Assembly: GCF_027244095.1 (NCBI RefSeq)
Contig: NC_069669.1
Span: 10,876,501-10,940,500, forward strand
DNA from: Hemicordylus capensis
Taxonomy: Eukaryota > Chordata > Lepidosauria > Squamata > Cordylidae
Reading direction: 5' to 3'
DNA length: 64,000 bases
The position numbers and the translations under genes were made by a program. Under the pieces are notes generated by a model. It was not told where the DNA came from. It ran no database searches and was given only the letters and a program-made list of their open reading frames with translations. Shown in pieces: positions 1-10,258 of this stretch; the first letter of the stretch is position 1, and each line of letters opens with the position of its first letter.

Positions 1-81
1 GGAGGGTCCTGCAACAGGTCCTTCTGGGTCAATAGCTCCAGCTTGGTTATTTTCCCTCCCGTGGTTGGTGCTGTGGTATGT

Positions 82-483
82 CCCAAGCTTGGGTGACCTC
101 CTACACCAGCCGAGAAAGGTACATTGGTACTCACCGTGAAGGTGTCTTCTGGCTGGTGTAGAAGAGGTCACCCAAGGCCCGCCCGGGTTGTGTTAGGCTG
201 GAGCTGATGATCTGGTTGTAGGGGGACAGTTTTTCTGTCTTTCTCCGCATTATTGTTTGTATATTGTTGTATATTCTGTGTTGTGTTCTGTGGTTTTCAT
301 TCCGTAGCTTGAGCTGTTTTAAGCACTGAGGAGATCCGCCCACATGCACTGGGTTAAGGATCTTCAAGTATGACTACTTCCTGCCTTTTGGAGCATGTGG
401 GGGGGGTGTAATCCCAAGCTTGGGTGACCTCTTCTACACCAGCCAGAAGACACCTTCACGGTGAGTACCAATGTACCTTTCTT
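82..483. repeat. Inverted plus direct repeat complex, unit 1
   Basis: Positions 113-175 are the reverse complement of about 420-482, with 244 bp between the arms. Positions 82-111 are a near-exact direct copy of 412-443. The left part thus forms its own hairpin, with gggtgacctc and cacc-agcc motifs facing their complements at 151-173. Both copies carry the 12-bp palindrome cccaagcttggg. Both arms also contain a splice-donor-like gtgagtacc, one per strand. The family is not recognised. It lies in the intron upstream of the WDR90 C-terminal exons. Confidence 0.85.
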
Positions 484-856
484 TTTCAGTGGCCTTATAG
501 GCAATCTAGGAAGAAGTGTGATTGCAATATCAGAAGCAAAGAATTTTGCAACAGAATGCAAGTTCTCCGTTTGGTTACAAAAGAAAAGCTCCTAGTCCTC
601 ATTTTTAAAGTCTTCATTTTTTGCAAATGGTGGGTTAATTTCCACTCAATGCTTAAAGAGGTTCTGCCGAGTGAGACTTGTAGTCCTTGGGGAGGGAAGG
701 TGCTTCCCTCATCGGGGCCGAAATCTCAGATTTGGTAAATAGTGTGTCAGTTCACCAGACTTTGCACGATTCATTCCAGTCTCCGAACATGGAATGGATT
801 TGCTCCAACGTACACACAGCTGGTTGTGACTTCCCCTCTTGCATTTCCTCTCCTAG

Positions 857-1925
857 GTACCCAGCCCTCTGCCTCCCAGCCTGGCAGCCTTTTGCCCTTG
901 GGATAAAAGCACAATCGTCTACATGGGCTTTGGGCTGCAGAAGGAGGTCTTGTTCTACAGCCTGCTGCAGAAACAGGTGCCTACGGTTTTCCTCGGTCAC
1001 TTGTCTGAGATCGGCTCCAGAACAAGTTATTTTGGGATCCAATCCTTTGGATCTAACATGTCGGAACTTCTCCTTGCTTGTGTGCAGGTTGTGGAGAAGG
1101 TCCCCCTGCCTTACTTTGCCACGTCGCTGAGTTTGTCTCCTGCTGCCTGCGTCCTGGCTGTTGGCTTCAACGGTGAGTCTGGGTGTTTGTTCAGCACATA
1201 GACAGCCAGGGCTGATCTCTGAAGACCCTGCAGGAGGGTAGCTCCTAGACAAGGAGCAAGCTAAGGGGCACCAGGTATTGTGCTTCCTCCAGCAGAGGTT
1301 GCTACATCAGGACAGCTCTGCTGGATCAGGTCCAAGGCCATTCTAGTCCAGCCTCCTGTTTCCCCCAGTTACCCACCTCTGACAAGCCCACAGTCAAGAG
1401 ATGAAGGCCAGCCCTCTCTCCTGCTGTTGCTCCCCGGCAACTGGTATTGAGAGGCATCTTGGCTCTGAGGCAGGAGAGAGGGCATGCCCTCAGTTCTTGC
1501 CTGTGGGCTTCTCAGAGGCATCTAGCAAGTCACTGTGTGAAACAGGATGCTGGACTATGGAGGCCATGGGCCCGATCTCAGTAGGCTGCTGTCATATTCT
1601 TGTAGGTGTGTCCTAGTCCTCCCCCCTCCTGTCAGAATACCCCCAAACCAGCCTTGGCTGAGGTTCTCAGGAAGTGAATGACTTACCCAGTGTGGAGGAC
1701 TGCACTTTTTCCTGGGCTCTCCTGCAGAAAAGCCAGTCTTGGCCTCTAGCTTTGCTTACCCCCACAGAGCACCTGCTGAGGCTGATTGACCGCACAGCAA
1801 AGACAGAACAGGACTACGCCGGCCAAGACGATGCCGTCGGCCTCTGCCGCTTCACCCCCTCCGGGAGGCGCCTCTTCACAGCTTCCTATAACGAGATCCT
1901 GGTGTGGGAGGTCCAGAGCAGATGA
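857..1925 (+). CDS. WDR90: WDR90 C-terminal exons, unit 1 (3 exons)
   Basis: Three exons: 857-976 (phase 0 to 0), 1088-1172 (ends phase 1) and 1768-1925 (ends in TGA at 1923-1925), all with AG acceptors and GT donors. The peptides include LPPSLAAFCPWD, VVEKVPLPYFATSLSLSP and LCRFTPSG-RLFTASYNEILVWEV, which match the very end of vertebrate WDR90 (human LPPSLAAFCPWD, VVEKIPLPFFAMSLSLSP, NEILVWEV, from memory). WDR90 (POC16) is a long WD40 protein of the centriole wall and inner scaffold, needed for centriole integrity and cilia; these exons form the last propeller blades. All reading frames are open and the spliced peptide is identical in all four units. The preceding WDR90 exons expected in a normal gene are missing from the array; the nearest upstream WDR90 exons are internal ones in the previous unit. 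Confidence 0.93.
1300..1615. repeat. Fold-back repeat in WDR90 intron, unit 1
   Basis: Positions ~1314-1425 are imperfectly inverted at ~1479-1606. The left arm reads ...gctggatcaggtcc...gtccagc.., and the right arm holds its complement ...gctggact...ggcccgatctca... This snap-back layout resembles a common squamate interspersed repeat (two opposed copies), but the family name cannot be fixed here. It sits in the last WDR90 intron. Confidence 0.7.
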
Positions 1926-3235
1926 ACCCAGCTCTCTCACTCGCCTGCTCGAAGGATACCAGCATGGTGGCCGCTCGGAACTCCTCACTTTGCCCCGTTT
2001 GAGCTCCGAGAACTTCTGGTCGTGCCCAGGAGCTCTGGAGATGCCCCATTAGACCCGACACGGGACTGTTCCATGGCTTTCGAGAATATGCTTCCGATGT
2101 TTGGGGTAGAAATGGCTGATGGCAACCGACGACAATGCAGGAGTTGAGGGCCAGCTTTTGCATGGGGGACAGACGTCTCCTGGCTTGCTTGGTTTCAGAC
2201 ACACCTCTTCTTGATTCACAGACCCTGGATTACTTGCCTGGAAATCACCATACTGGGGGTGATCCAGGATTTGGACTCTTGGCTAGATTCCCCCTCCCCA
2301 AAACTCAGGATCATCTTGGCTCAATAGGGTAACTCTCTTGATTGGAACTGAGGCAGAGAAGCTATTTTGAGTGTCCCTCAGATGTAGGTGTTACTTGACA
2401 TTTATGGGGATGGTTAGAAGTATGATCTTTTCCCCTGATCCCTGATAACAATGCCAGTAGCTAATTTATTAGTCTTCCTGGTTTCCTCGGCATGGACAGG
2501 GAGCATTCTTGGCCACCTTTTCTAAATGGGATCACAGGTGGTTTACTTAGAAAGTTCCCTCCTGGACTGGGTCATGGCTCTGTCCTCGTGTGGACTTGAG
2601 GGTGAGCAATCCTCAAACTCGTTGGCTTTTTCATAGAAGTATCCCTGACCCCAGGACAGTGACAAAGCCAAGTAACAGAATCACCCTTTTGGAATCTCCC
2701 TTGAGAAACAGTGCAAGAAACAAGATTAAACTCTTGTTCTTCAAAAAAAACAACCCAACCAATTTTCATTTTGATAGTTGCATCTTATCTAAGTGGTGTT
2801 GAGAATTTGTAAGTCAGAAGAGATTCCCAGCTCTTTCCCCCCAGTTTGCTGAATTCTCTCAGCAGCCCAGATATGGAAACAAAATTAACTATGCTCAGCA
2901 GATACAGGATGGCCACTGGGACCAGATCTTGTGAGCACAAAGTTGCCTTTCTGATTAGAAGATTTATTTAAGGAATATTTTATAGTGAAAAATTGTGTGT
3001 TTTTTAAACAAAGAATGCATTGGTAGTAGGGTAGAGAGCTGGTAAAATGGAAACTGGACATCAACTGACAGGGAAATAACTAATATTTCCCTCTCAGAAT
3101 TAGACTGTATCAACAACACACACAACTGCATTGCTTTTGTCATTTGTAATTTATTACAAGCTGGAAGAGAAGAAAACTGGTCTGCTTGTGTTTAAGTTTT
3201 GATTCCTAATAAACGAGTGTGTTTTTATGCACCTT
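1926..3235 (+). other. WDR90: WDR90 3' UTR, unit 1
   Basis: Non-coding stretch from the WDR90 stop to just past an AATAAA hexamer at 3208-3213, which is followed by a GT-rich run as expected at a cleavage site. No open frame of substance and no recognised repeat is seen. The extent is inferred from the poly(A) signal only. Confidence 0.55.
3208..3213 (+). terminator. Poly(A) signal AATAAA, unit 1
   Basis: Canonical AATAAA about 1.28 kb after the WDR90 stop, followed by a gtgtgttttt-type downstream element. In units 1 and 4 it continues with cga; in units 2 and 3 with caa. Confidence 0.6.
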
Positions 3236-5028
3236 TTTGATCCCTGCATTTTTCAGTAAGAGGGTGGGTGAATATATGTGTGTGCATACAGCCCTTTAGC
3301 CAGGGGAATGAGTCGTCTGAGTGGGCAATTCCAAGGAATCGGGCATGGTATCACTTTTCCAGTAACGGAATCAGAAGCTATATCTAAGAATTCTGATTGG
3401 TATTGATGAATTTTTGGTAAGTATGGCACTAAACATTTACACATTCACAGCATTAAACATTCACAGCGGATGTTCTCTTGCCAGTGGGAACATGTAGGAT
3501 TAGTTTGTAGGTTATTTTTGTAATGGAAACAGTAGCTTGAAACTATCTAGATTGATTTTTCTAGCTTTAAAAAAGGTCAAGACAAAGACATACATAATAC
3601 AGCAAGAGGAGGATGTGATCTTAAGATCTTACCTTAAAGCTTCAGAAGCAGAAAGGGAATGAAATAATTCCCCTCTATGTATCAGATACTGCAGGTTAAG
3701 CTAGGAATACTGTTTCCTCTTAGCAGAAAGGTGAAGGAGACACATTTCCCCCTATCCTGGCATGAAATTACCATGTTTTCCCTTCTTTGCCCACTAACTC
3801 ACCACTGATCAAAGGATGATTCCAGTAATACAAAACTGGATATACCCAATAAAAAGCTGATTCCTTCAGACCAGGTTTGTTCAAGCCTTTCATAAAAGTT
3901 ATTAGAGGTAATAAAATAGATTCTGAAATATATACATAGACACATGGTTCAAGTGTGGCACAACCCGCAGTCTTTGGCAGTCAGTACAAAAAGAGGTGTG
4001 AAGGGAACCAAGAGATTTAAATATTCTGGCTCAGACAGGCCTAAAAACTTTAAAATAAATTAACTGGAAGGCTGCTGACCTTCTTGAAGTAAATCTACAT
4101 CTTTCAAAATACTTAAAAATTCTGATGTGATAAGTTAAAGGCCTAAGCCATCTTCATTAAGGCCTAAGAGTCAACTTCATTATGATTAAGAATACAGTAT
4201 TTATACATTGCTTTTAAAACAAAAGCAACGTTCAAAGCAGTTCATATAGCAAACGAAGAAGAAAATAAGTACCCACTGGACTAGAACCATCCACAGATCT
4301 ATGCATGTTTGATATTGTTTCCACTTGGTGTGATGGCTATCCCCTGTTTGCATCTGGAATGAAGAGGCACACTGCTCCTGAATCTGGAGGCTCTATTTAG
4401 CCACCATCACTAGACTATTTTTTAAAAGAGCCCTCTTGGCTAGTAGTCATTAAACAAACCTTGGTTAACTCATGGGACTCAGATAGATGGCACAGATGAC
4501 CATTTTTTTTAAAAAAATTACAAAAAGGGGAAAGAGGTTAAGAAATCCATTCTTTCTACGTGAGGTTTTGCCTTTGTCAAATATTACATGGTAATAAGCC
4601 ACCTCTCACTTGTCTCCGCATCCTTAAAGAGGCACCTGCCTCGAAGTGTTAGTAAAATACAAGTCAAACAACCAACTGAAAGCTAGATCAACTTAAAAGG
4701 CTGCGTTGGTGGGCGCTCTCAGACTGAAAGCCCAGCAGCCTGTCTCTCCAACATTCCTAATTTGGCAGCAGGAGGAGTCTCAGCGTCCCCTAAATCCCCA
4801 TCAATCCACCTAGAAAATGTTGCTATCTGTTTAGCTGGTGCAGAAAAGACATTTCAGATGTCTAAAACGTTCACGGAGAGGCCTGCCGGAATGCAGTTCT
4901 CTGTTCCAGTGTGTGTTTCACATTTTTGCACGCTACTTTAGGACAAAAGCTGATAAGGGAATAGCCTTGGGAATAGCCTAGAAGAGAAGCAGCCAGGTTC
5001 TGCACTGGAAGACCTCCAGAATGTTCAG
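3236..5028. other. Gene-free stretch between convergent genes, unit 1
   Basis: AT-rich sequence with no convincing exon and no recognised repeat. It probably includes the 3' UTR of the minus-strand membrane-protein exon that ends at 5029, but no clear minus-strand poly(A) site was pinned down. It holds several unit-specific indels: a 13-bp segment near 3531 kept in units 1 and 4, a 40-bp segment at 4639-4678 kept only here, and the site near 4980 where 222 bp found in the other units are missing. Equivalents: 21497-23444, 39929-41876, 58301-60273. Confidence 0.7.
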
Positions 5029-5314
5029 CTATGGTGCCCATACATCTGAGCCACGGAGAGCGTCTTCTGGCTTCTCTTGTAAGAACAGCGTTGCTGTCAC
5101 AGGCTGAGGTGGGGCGCAGGCATCCTCCACTTGGTCTTCCTTGTCCCATGGACAATCATGACCGGCCTCCCCATTCATGTCCTGCAGCGGGTAGTAGGTA
5201 TATCCGCCACGCTTGCGTTCCTCTCGGGAGCTGCAGAAGAGGAACTTTACGTTTCCTATCACGCTGAGCACAAGCAGCAGAGCCAAGGCTGATGTGATGC
5301 CAATCCAAGTCTTC
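5029..5314 (-). CDS. Last exon of a single-pass membrane protein, unit 1
   Basis: The minus-strand exon has its acceptor just above 5314 and its stop TAG at 5029-5031. The one leftover base at the start implies a phase-1 junction with an upstream exon. The peptide begins KTW, runs through a ~23-residue membrane span (IGITSALALLLVLSVIGNV), then a basic stop-transfer stretch (SSREERKRGG) and a ~60-residue acidic tail with YTYYPLQ, ending in SDVWAP. That is the layout of a type I receptor's membrane and tail exon; YYPL could act as a tyrosine sorting or signalling motif. I do not recognise the family. No upstream exon of the same gene was found in the unit, so this is probably a stranded 3' end. 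It lies tail to tail with WDR90. Unit 1 differs from the others at three residues (K, A and T, against R, P or A, and S). Confidence 0.6.
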
Positions 5315-5412
5315 CTGTTGGAAAAATATTACATCTATATCATACCTTTCTTTGTTGCAGCTTAAGAGGGGACGGGACGGGCTACCTAAGATCCCAAATG
5401 GTCTTCTATCTA

Positions 5413-5705
5413 TAGGATGCTGCCATGTATCGAGTCAGACCCTTGGTCCATCTAGCTCAGTACTGTCTACCCAGACTGGCAGCAGCCTCTCCAAGGTTTC
5501 AGGCAGGAGTCTCCCTCAGGCCAATCTTGGAGATGCTGCCAGGGAGGGGACTTGGAACCTTCTGCTCTTCCCAGAGTGGCCCCATCCCCGAAGGGGAATG
5601 CACATGTGTATTCTCCCATCCAAATCAGGGTGGACCCTGCTTAGCAAAGTGGGACAATTAATGCTTGCTACCACCGGACCAAGGACCTCTACACCCAGAC
5701 CTGCT
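5413..5705 (+). repeat. Squamate-type SINE-like repeat A, unit 1
   Basis: Contains the run agtcagacccttggtccatc followed by tagctcagtactgtctac, and later ggaaccttctgctcttccca, a very common interspersed repeat of lizard and snake genomes. The exact family name is not certain. Confidence 0.65.
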
Positions 5706-6074
5706 TAGATTTAGCAGAGATGCTGCTGCATTGAGGGCTTCCAGGTCAAGCTCTGGAACCCATTTATGACGTAACAGAACATCCAGGAAGCTGAGATTTT
5801 AACTGGCTTTTAAGACTCCTCCCGCTTTTAAAACTGCTGTGGTACAGGAGACTCCAGAACACTGGAAGCTGGAGCAATTAAGTACAACAAGCAAGAATGC
5901 ACAGCTTACTCTCTGAAGATGAATTCCTCCTTGAGACCAGCCTTCAGGAGACACTGGCTTTCTGGAAAGAGAGTCAGATAAGAGACTGGAAAAGATGACA
6001 CTCATTTGCCAGGGTGTGTTCAAGGGACTGCAGGTTTACACAACAGTAACTGATTAAAACCAGGCTTAAGTGTC

Positions 6075-6190
6075 ATAGGAACATAGGAAGCTGGCGTACA
6101 CGGAGTCAGACCCTTGGTCCATCTCGCTCAGTATTGTCTACACTGACTGGCAGTGGCTTCTCCAAGGTTTTCAGACAGGGGTCTTTCCCA
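6075..6190 (+). repeat. SINE-like repeat B (partial), unit 1
   Basis: A shorter relative of repeat A, starting cataggaacataggaagctg and ending near the LINE scrap at 6190. Copies at 24491-24606, 42923-43038 and 61320-61435. Confidence 0.6.
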
Positions 6191-6540
6191 GCCCTACCAG
6201 TTACCAATCCACACATGAACCTTTCCCCTTATCCCATGACCGCTAAGCCCCAGTACATTATGTCAACCAGATCACCTTTATCCACATGCTGTTGACACTC
6301 TCAAATAGCTCCAAAACGTTAGTGAGGCAAGACTTGCCCTTGCAGAAGCCAGGCTGGTTCAGCAAGGCCTGTTCTTCTAGGTGCTTAACCAGTTTTGCTC
6401 TTAAGCCTGCTTTCCATCAATTTACCCAACACAGAAGTTAAGCTAACCGGCCTGTAGTTTTCCAGGTCCCCCCACCACCGGGTCCTTTTTTGTTAACTAC
6501 TTCCCAGTCCTCTGGCACAGAGTCTGATTGTAGGGACAAA
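6190..6540 (-). mobile_element. LINE reverse-transcriptase fragment (CR1/L2-like), unit 1
   Basis: Read on the minus strand, broken frames give pieces of the classic non-LTR reverse-transcriptase segment: LPEDW-like, a GDP-NYRPVSLTS-like block, then HLEEQALLNQ, GFCKGKSCLTNVLE and FESVN. Several frame breaks and stops show a dead fragment. It resembles CR1/L2-clade elements by these motifs. Confidence 0.65.
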
Positions 6541-6919
6541 TGACATATTTTTGCTAAGAGCAAATGTTGCTTGAAGAGCAGTGGAGACCAACCAGCTTCA
6601 CCCACCATATCATCTTCCTCTCCCTACGCCTGGAACAGCATTCAGGGAGAGAGAGAGAGATAACACCATCTAGACTAAGCTCTTCATCCAACCATGTTCC
6701 CTGGAGCATCACAAAATCAGAATCTGAAATCGATTCCATCAAGGAGACATCCTTAATCTTAGACCTCCAACCAGCCATACTCCATGTTATCAAAGACAAA
6801 AGCCTTTCAGATCTCACAGATGTTACATGTCACTTAATTACGTCCAAATGATGAATTGCAGTTCCTTCTCTATTGGGTGCTGGTTCTTCTGAACTTGTAA
6901 TTGACAGAGGGAGTCCATT

Positions 6920-7939
6920 CAATCCAACAGAATCACCTCCATTGCCTCAAACGAAGGTTGAGACCACAAATGCTGTCTTTCCAATGGTGTTGAACTTAAA
7001 GGGTTCAGTGAACATGTGGAAAAAATGTGGCTTGTTCGGGAGGGTCTCAAGGAGAAAGCCAGTTCTCAAGAAAGGCCACATTAAAGCTCGTTTGAGCTTT
7101 GCCAGAAGGCACCTTGAAGATTCTGATGCCAAATGGAAAAAGGTCTTATGGTCAGATGAGACCAAGATTGAACTATTTGGCCTCAACTGACAGTACCACT
7201 GGTGTAAATCCAACGCAGCTCACCATCCACAACACACCATACCTACAGTGAAGCATGGAGGTGGCAGCATCCTGTTGTGGGGGTGTTTCTCTGCCTCAGG
7301 GACTGGGGCTCTCGTTAGGGTAGAAGGAAAAATGGATGGGGCAAAATACCGTCAGATTCTGGAAGAAAACCTGCTACCCTCTGCCAGACAGTTGAGGATG
7401 GGCAGAAGATTCACCTTTCAACATGACAACGATCCGAAGCACACAGCAAAATTGACCACACAGTGGCTGTAGGAGAAGAAAGTGAACGTCCTCATGTGGC
7501 CCAGTCAGAGCCCAGACCTAAATCCCATAGAAAATCTGTGGAGAGATTTGAAGATAGCAGTCCACCAACACCTACCATCCAATGTGACCGAACTTGAACA
7601 GTTCTGTATGGAGGTGTGGGCAAATATTGCTCCGTCTAGATGTGCAAGGTTGATAGAGAAGTATCCCAACAGACTCAAGGCTGTTATTAAAGCAAAAGGT
7701 GGTTCAGCAAAATATTGACATTGGGGGGGTGATCCTTTTTCAATCTCAGTAATTCTTGTTTTTTATTTCTGACACTTTTTCTGGACTGTAATTGTGATGT
7801 TTTTCAGTTGGATGTTATAGGTTGCATTGGATAAGTACAGCTGGTGAAGGGAATTTTCTTTGTGTTTTCATTTCAGGATGTAAGGGAACCAGAATTTAAG
7901 GTCTATCAAAGGGGGTGATTCTTTCCAATACCCACTGTA
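6920..7939 (+). mobile_element. Broken Tc1/mariner transposon, unit 1
   Basis: One frame encodes most of a Tc1-type transposase: a partial DNA-binding part (RKPVLKKGHIKARLSFARRH), then [42 protein letters not shown] and SPDLNPIENLWRDLK. These carry the D, D and E of a DD34E catalytic triad. In-frame stops at 7188-7190 (TGA) and 7470-7472 (TAG) split it, and the first ~100 residues with the left terminal repeat are gone. The right terminal repeat survives, ending caatacccactg next to a TA at 7938-7939. It sits inside the minus-strand LINE. Unit 1 has a private V for E change late in the protein. Confidence 0.9.
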
Positions 7940-8218
7940 AATGAGTCAAGAAGACACACATTTTGGTCACCAATTTCAACCACAGGGTGACCTTCTGATT
8001 TAACCTGTTTCACTTCATTACTCCGTAGAGCTTCTTCACATTCAATCAGCCTAAAAGCAGGGGCCTCACAATCCTTTTCAAGCAGTAGTCATGTTGCCTG
8101 TTTCATAAACTCCGGGTCAAGGATCACTTTGTGATGTTCATGGATGGGATCCAGATGATCCCAATTTTGAAAATTCTGTCCACCTATGGCCGATGAGACT
8201 TTAGATCTAAGAAATTGA

Positions 8219-8825
8219 CTTGGGGTCTTGCTTCAGAGAATTGTGTCAATTCCTCCTTTAGCATCACTATTGAAGAATGTTTCTATCATTTCTCTGGTTT
8301 TTCGACACCGGGGGTTTTAAGGGAGAAATCTCTTCCCCCCTGCAGCAAGTATGATGGTTTTAAAATAAAATCAGTAGGATCATTTGGTGCTTCCCTCTCT
8401 CCCTTGATCCTTTCAAATCCTTTAAATTGTTTCCGATTGATTAGAAACCTGACTGATGATTATCACTGTTTCAGCTGTCAAGAGGCAGAAGGAGGCAGAT
8501 GAACCTGAAAATGCAGATCTAACTTGGGGTCTTGCTTCAGAGAATTGTGTCAATTCCTCCTTTAGCATCACTGTTGAAGAATGTTTCTATCATTTCTCTG
8601 GTTTTTCGACACCGGTGGTTTTAAGGGAGAAATCTCTTCCCCCTGCAGCAAGTATGATGTTTTTAAAATTAAATCAGTAGGATCATTTGGTGCTTCCCTC
8701 TCTCCCTTGATCCTTTCAAATCCTTTATATTGTTTCCGATTGATTAGAAACCTGACTGATGATTATCACTGTTTCAGCTGTCAAGAGGCAGAAGGAGGCA
8801 GATGAACCTGAAAAAGCAGATCTAA
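8219..8825. repeat. 304-bp tandem repeat, two copies, unit 1
   Basis: Two adjacent copies, starting at 8219 and 8523, each beginning cttgg. The copies can be told apart by catcactattg (first) against catcactgttg (second), and by the ends gaaaatgcag against gaaaaagcag. It lies within the LINE ORF1-like part. The period is not a multiple of three. Confidence 0.92.
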
Positions 8826-9542
8826 CTTGGTCATAAACCTCATTTGTAGCAGTATCTAATCCAGAAGGATCTGGAGAGTCCCTCAAGATAGACGATGAAT
8901 CTGCATTGTTAAACAAAGCCTCTAGAGAGCCTCCTACTTGTGCTTGAGAATTGTTTGCTGTGGGCAAGGATATCCCAATCTCAGCATTATGATTTGGTGC
9001 TTCCATTCTCTCAGTTACAGAACCTAATTTAGGGATAGAGTCAGAAATAGTTCTCCCTGGTGAGATGTCTGCCAGAGGAACAAATGTATTCGAGGTTCTA
9101 AAGGAACTGAAAAGACTTACTCATTCCTGTTTTTTAGAATATTTTTGGATTTTTGCTTGCTTAGATTTCTCTCTCCCTTCTATGGACCGTGTGGGCTGTT
9201 TCTCGGGCACTTCTTGTTTCCCGTTCTTGAATGTAGGGCTGTAACTTCCTCTAACCAACAACATGGATGGAAGTAAAAACCACATTCCTTGCCAGGAAGA
9301 AGTCCATTGGTTGGGAAAGAAGATGAGATGACGCTGTGTGGATGAATCCGTGGGGGCCAGCTGTGGGAACGAGGTCACGGTCTCAACAGCACATGCCCTT
9401 GCCTTATCAGGCAAAGAAATTCTTAGAGGGAATCCTCTATGTTGATGGCAAGGGCTCTGGGCCAGAGAGGTCAGGAGGGGAGTAAGCTCCTCCAGCTCCT
9501 CCCTCTTTCTCTTCCATACAGAGGCCCTGGAGCATCTGCAAT

Positions 9543-9893
9543 GAGAGCAGGGCTTGGGAAAAGGGCAGAGGAACCTCCCCATCCCTGAGAAATGGCGGCA
9601 GATTCTGGGCTGGCGTTCCCAAAGGGAGCAAGAGAAATGGCATCCCCACCTGATTTTGGCCACAAGCTTGTCCAGTGTCCATGAGCTGATTGCCCTCAGT
9701 CATCCCAGAACTCAACATCTTGGAGCAGGTCCTCTGTTTGGGAGAGAAGACAAGAGAATTCATGAGAGCACGGCTTGGTTTGGGAAAGGGGCAGAGGACC
9801 CTCCCCATCCCCGAGAAATGGAGGCAGGTTCTGGGATGGAATTCCCAAAGGAAACAAGAGAAACGGCTTCCCCAGCTGCAGTTTGGCCACAAG
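9543..9893. repeat. Diverged direct repeat flanking the last minus-strand exon, unit 1
   Basis: Positions 9543-9666 and 9764-9893 are similar direct copies (gagagca-ggcttgg ... gagaaatgg-ggcag ... ttggccacaag) with many substitutions and small indels, so the duplication is much older than the array. The terminal coding exon 9696-9733 lies between them. Copies at 27960-28310 and 46392-46742. Confidence 0.85.
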
Positions 9894-10192
9894 ACCTTCC
9901 TCAGGGAGCGCCATGTTCCCCCTAGGGCTGGATTGGGAAGCGAAGGCACTTTCTCTGGGGAGGGCACTTGGAGGCAAGGGTGGAGGAGCGTGTGGGGTCC
10001 TCGGAGACCCACAGAGGGCCCAGAGGGAGCTCTGCCTAGGCCCAGAGCAGGGAGGGAGCTCTGTCTGCCCCGTTTCCATGGGGATGGATGCTACCTTCAC
10101 TAGATGAAGTGCTGTCTTGGTCTTTGGCCTGGGCTGCCATCCTCCACACCTGAAGAACTGCAAAGGGCAGCAGGGGCTTGATCTTCTCTGCC

Positions 10193-10258
<66 letters not shown>

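Larger units (their letters stand above)
6554..9264 (-). mobile_element. Minus-strand LINE (ORF1 and endonuclease part) with nested Tc1, unit 1
   Basis: Reading leftwards, 9264-7940 shows a lysine-rich start (GREKSKQAKIQKYSKKQ), then MEAPNHNAEIGISLP at 9006, then a coding-like stretch (IGGQNFQNWDHLDPIHEHHK, 8215-8080) with scattered stops, as in a LINE ORF1. After the Tc1 insertion, about 6920-6840 continues with a short open tail ending in a stop. Then 6817-6554 encodes an endonuclease-like block (AGWRSKIKDVSLMESISDSD then FVMLQGTWLDEEL), typical of the first motifs of a non-LTR apurinic endonuclease. The element is dead: it is frame-broken, carries a 304-bp tandem duplication, and is split by Tc1. 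Linking the ORF1-like part to the endonuclease part is inference from strand and order. Confidence 0.55.

Noticed and set aside
131-367. 78-codon minus-strand frame ending in a donor-like site
   Set aside because: It crosses the arm of the inverted repeat and has no matching acceptor or known homolog. It was considered as an exon of another gene but is not supported.
752-1252. 166-codon minus-strand open frame
   Set aside because: It is antisense to well-supported WDR90 exons with correct splice sites; no independent support.
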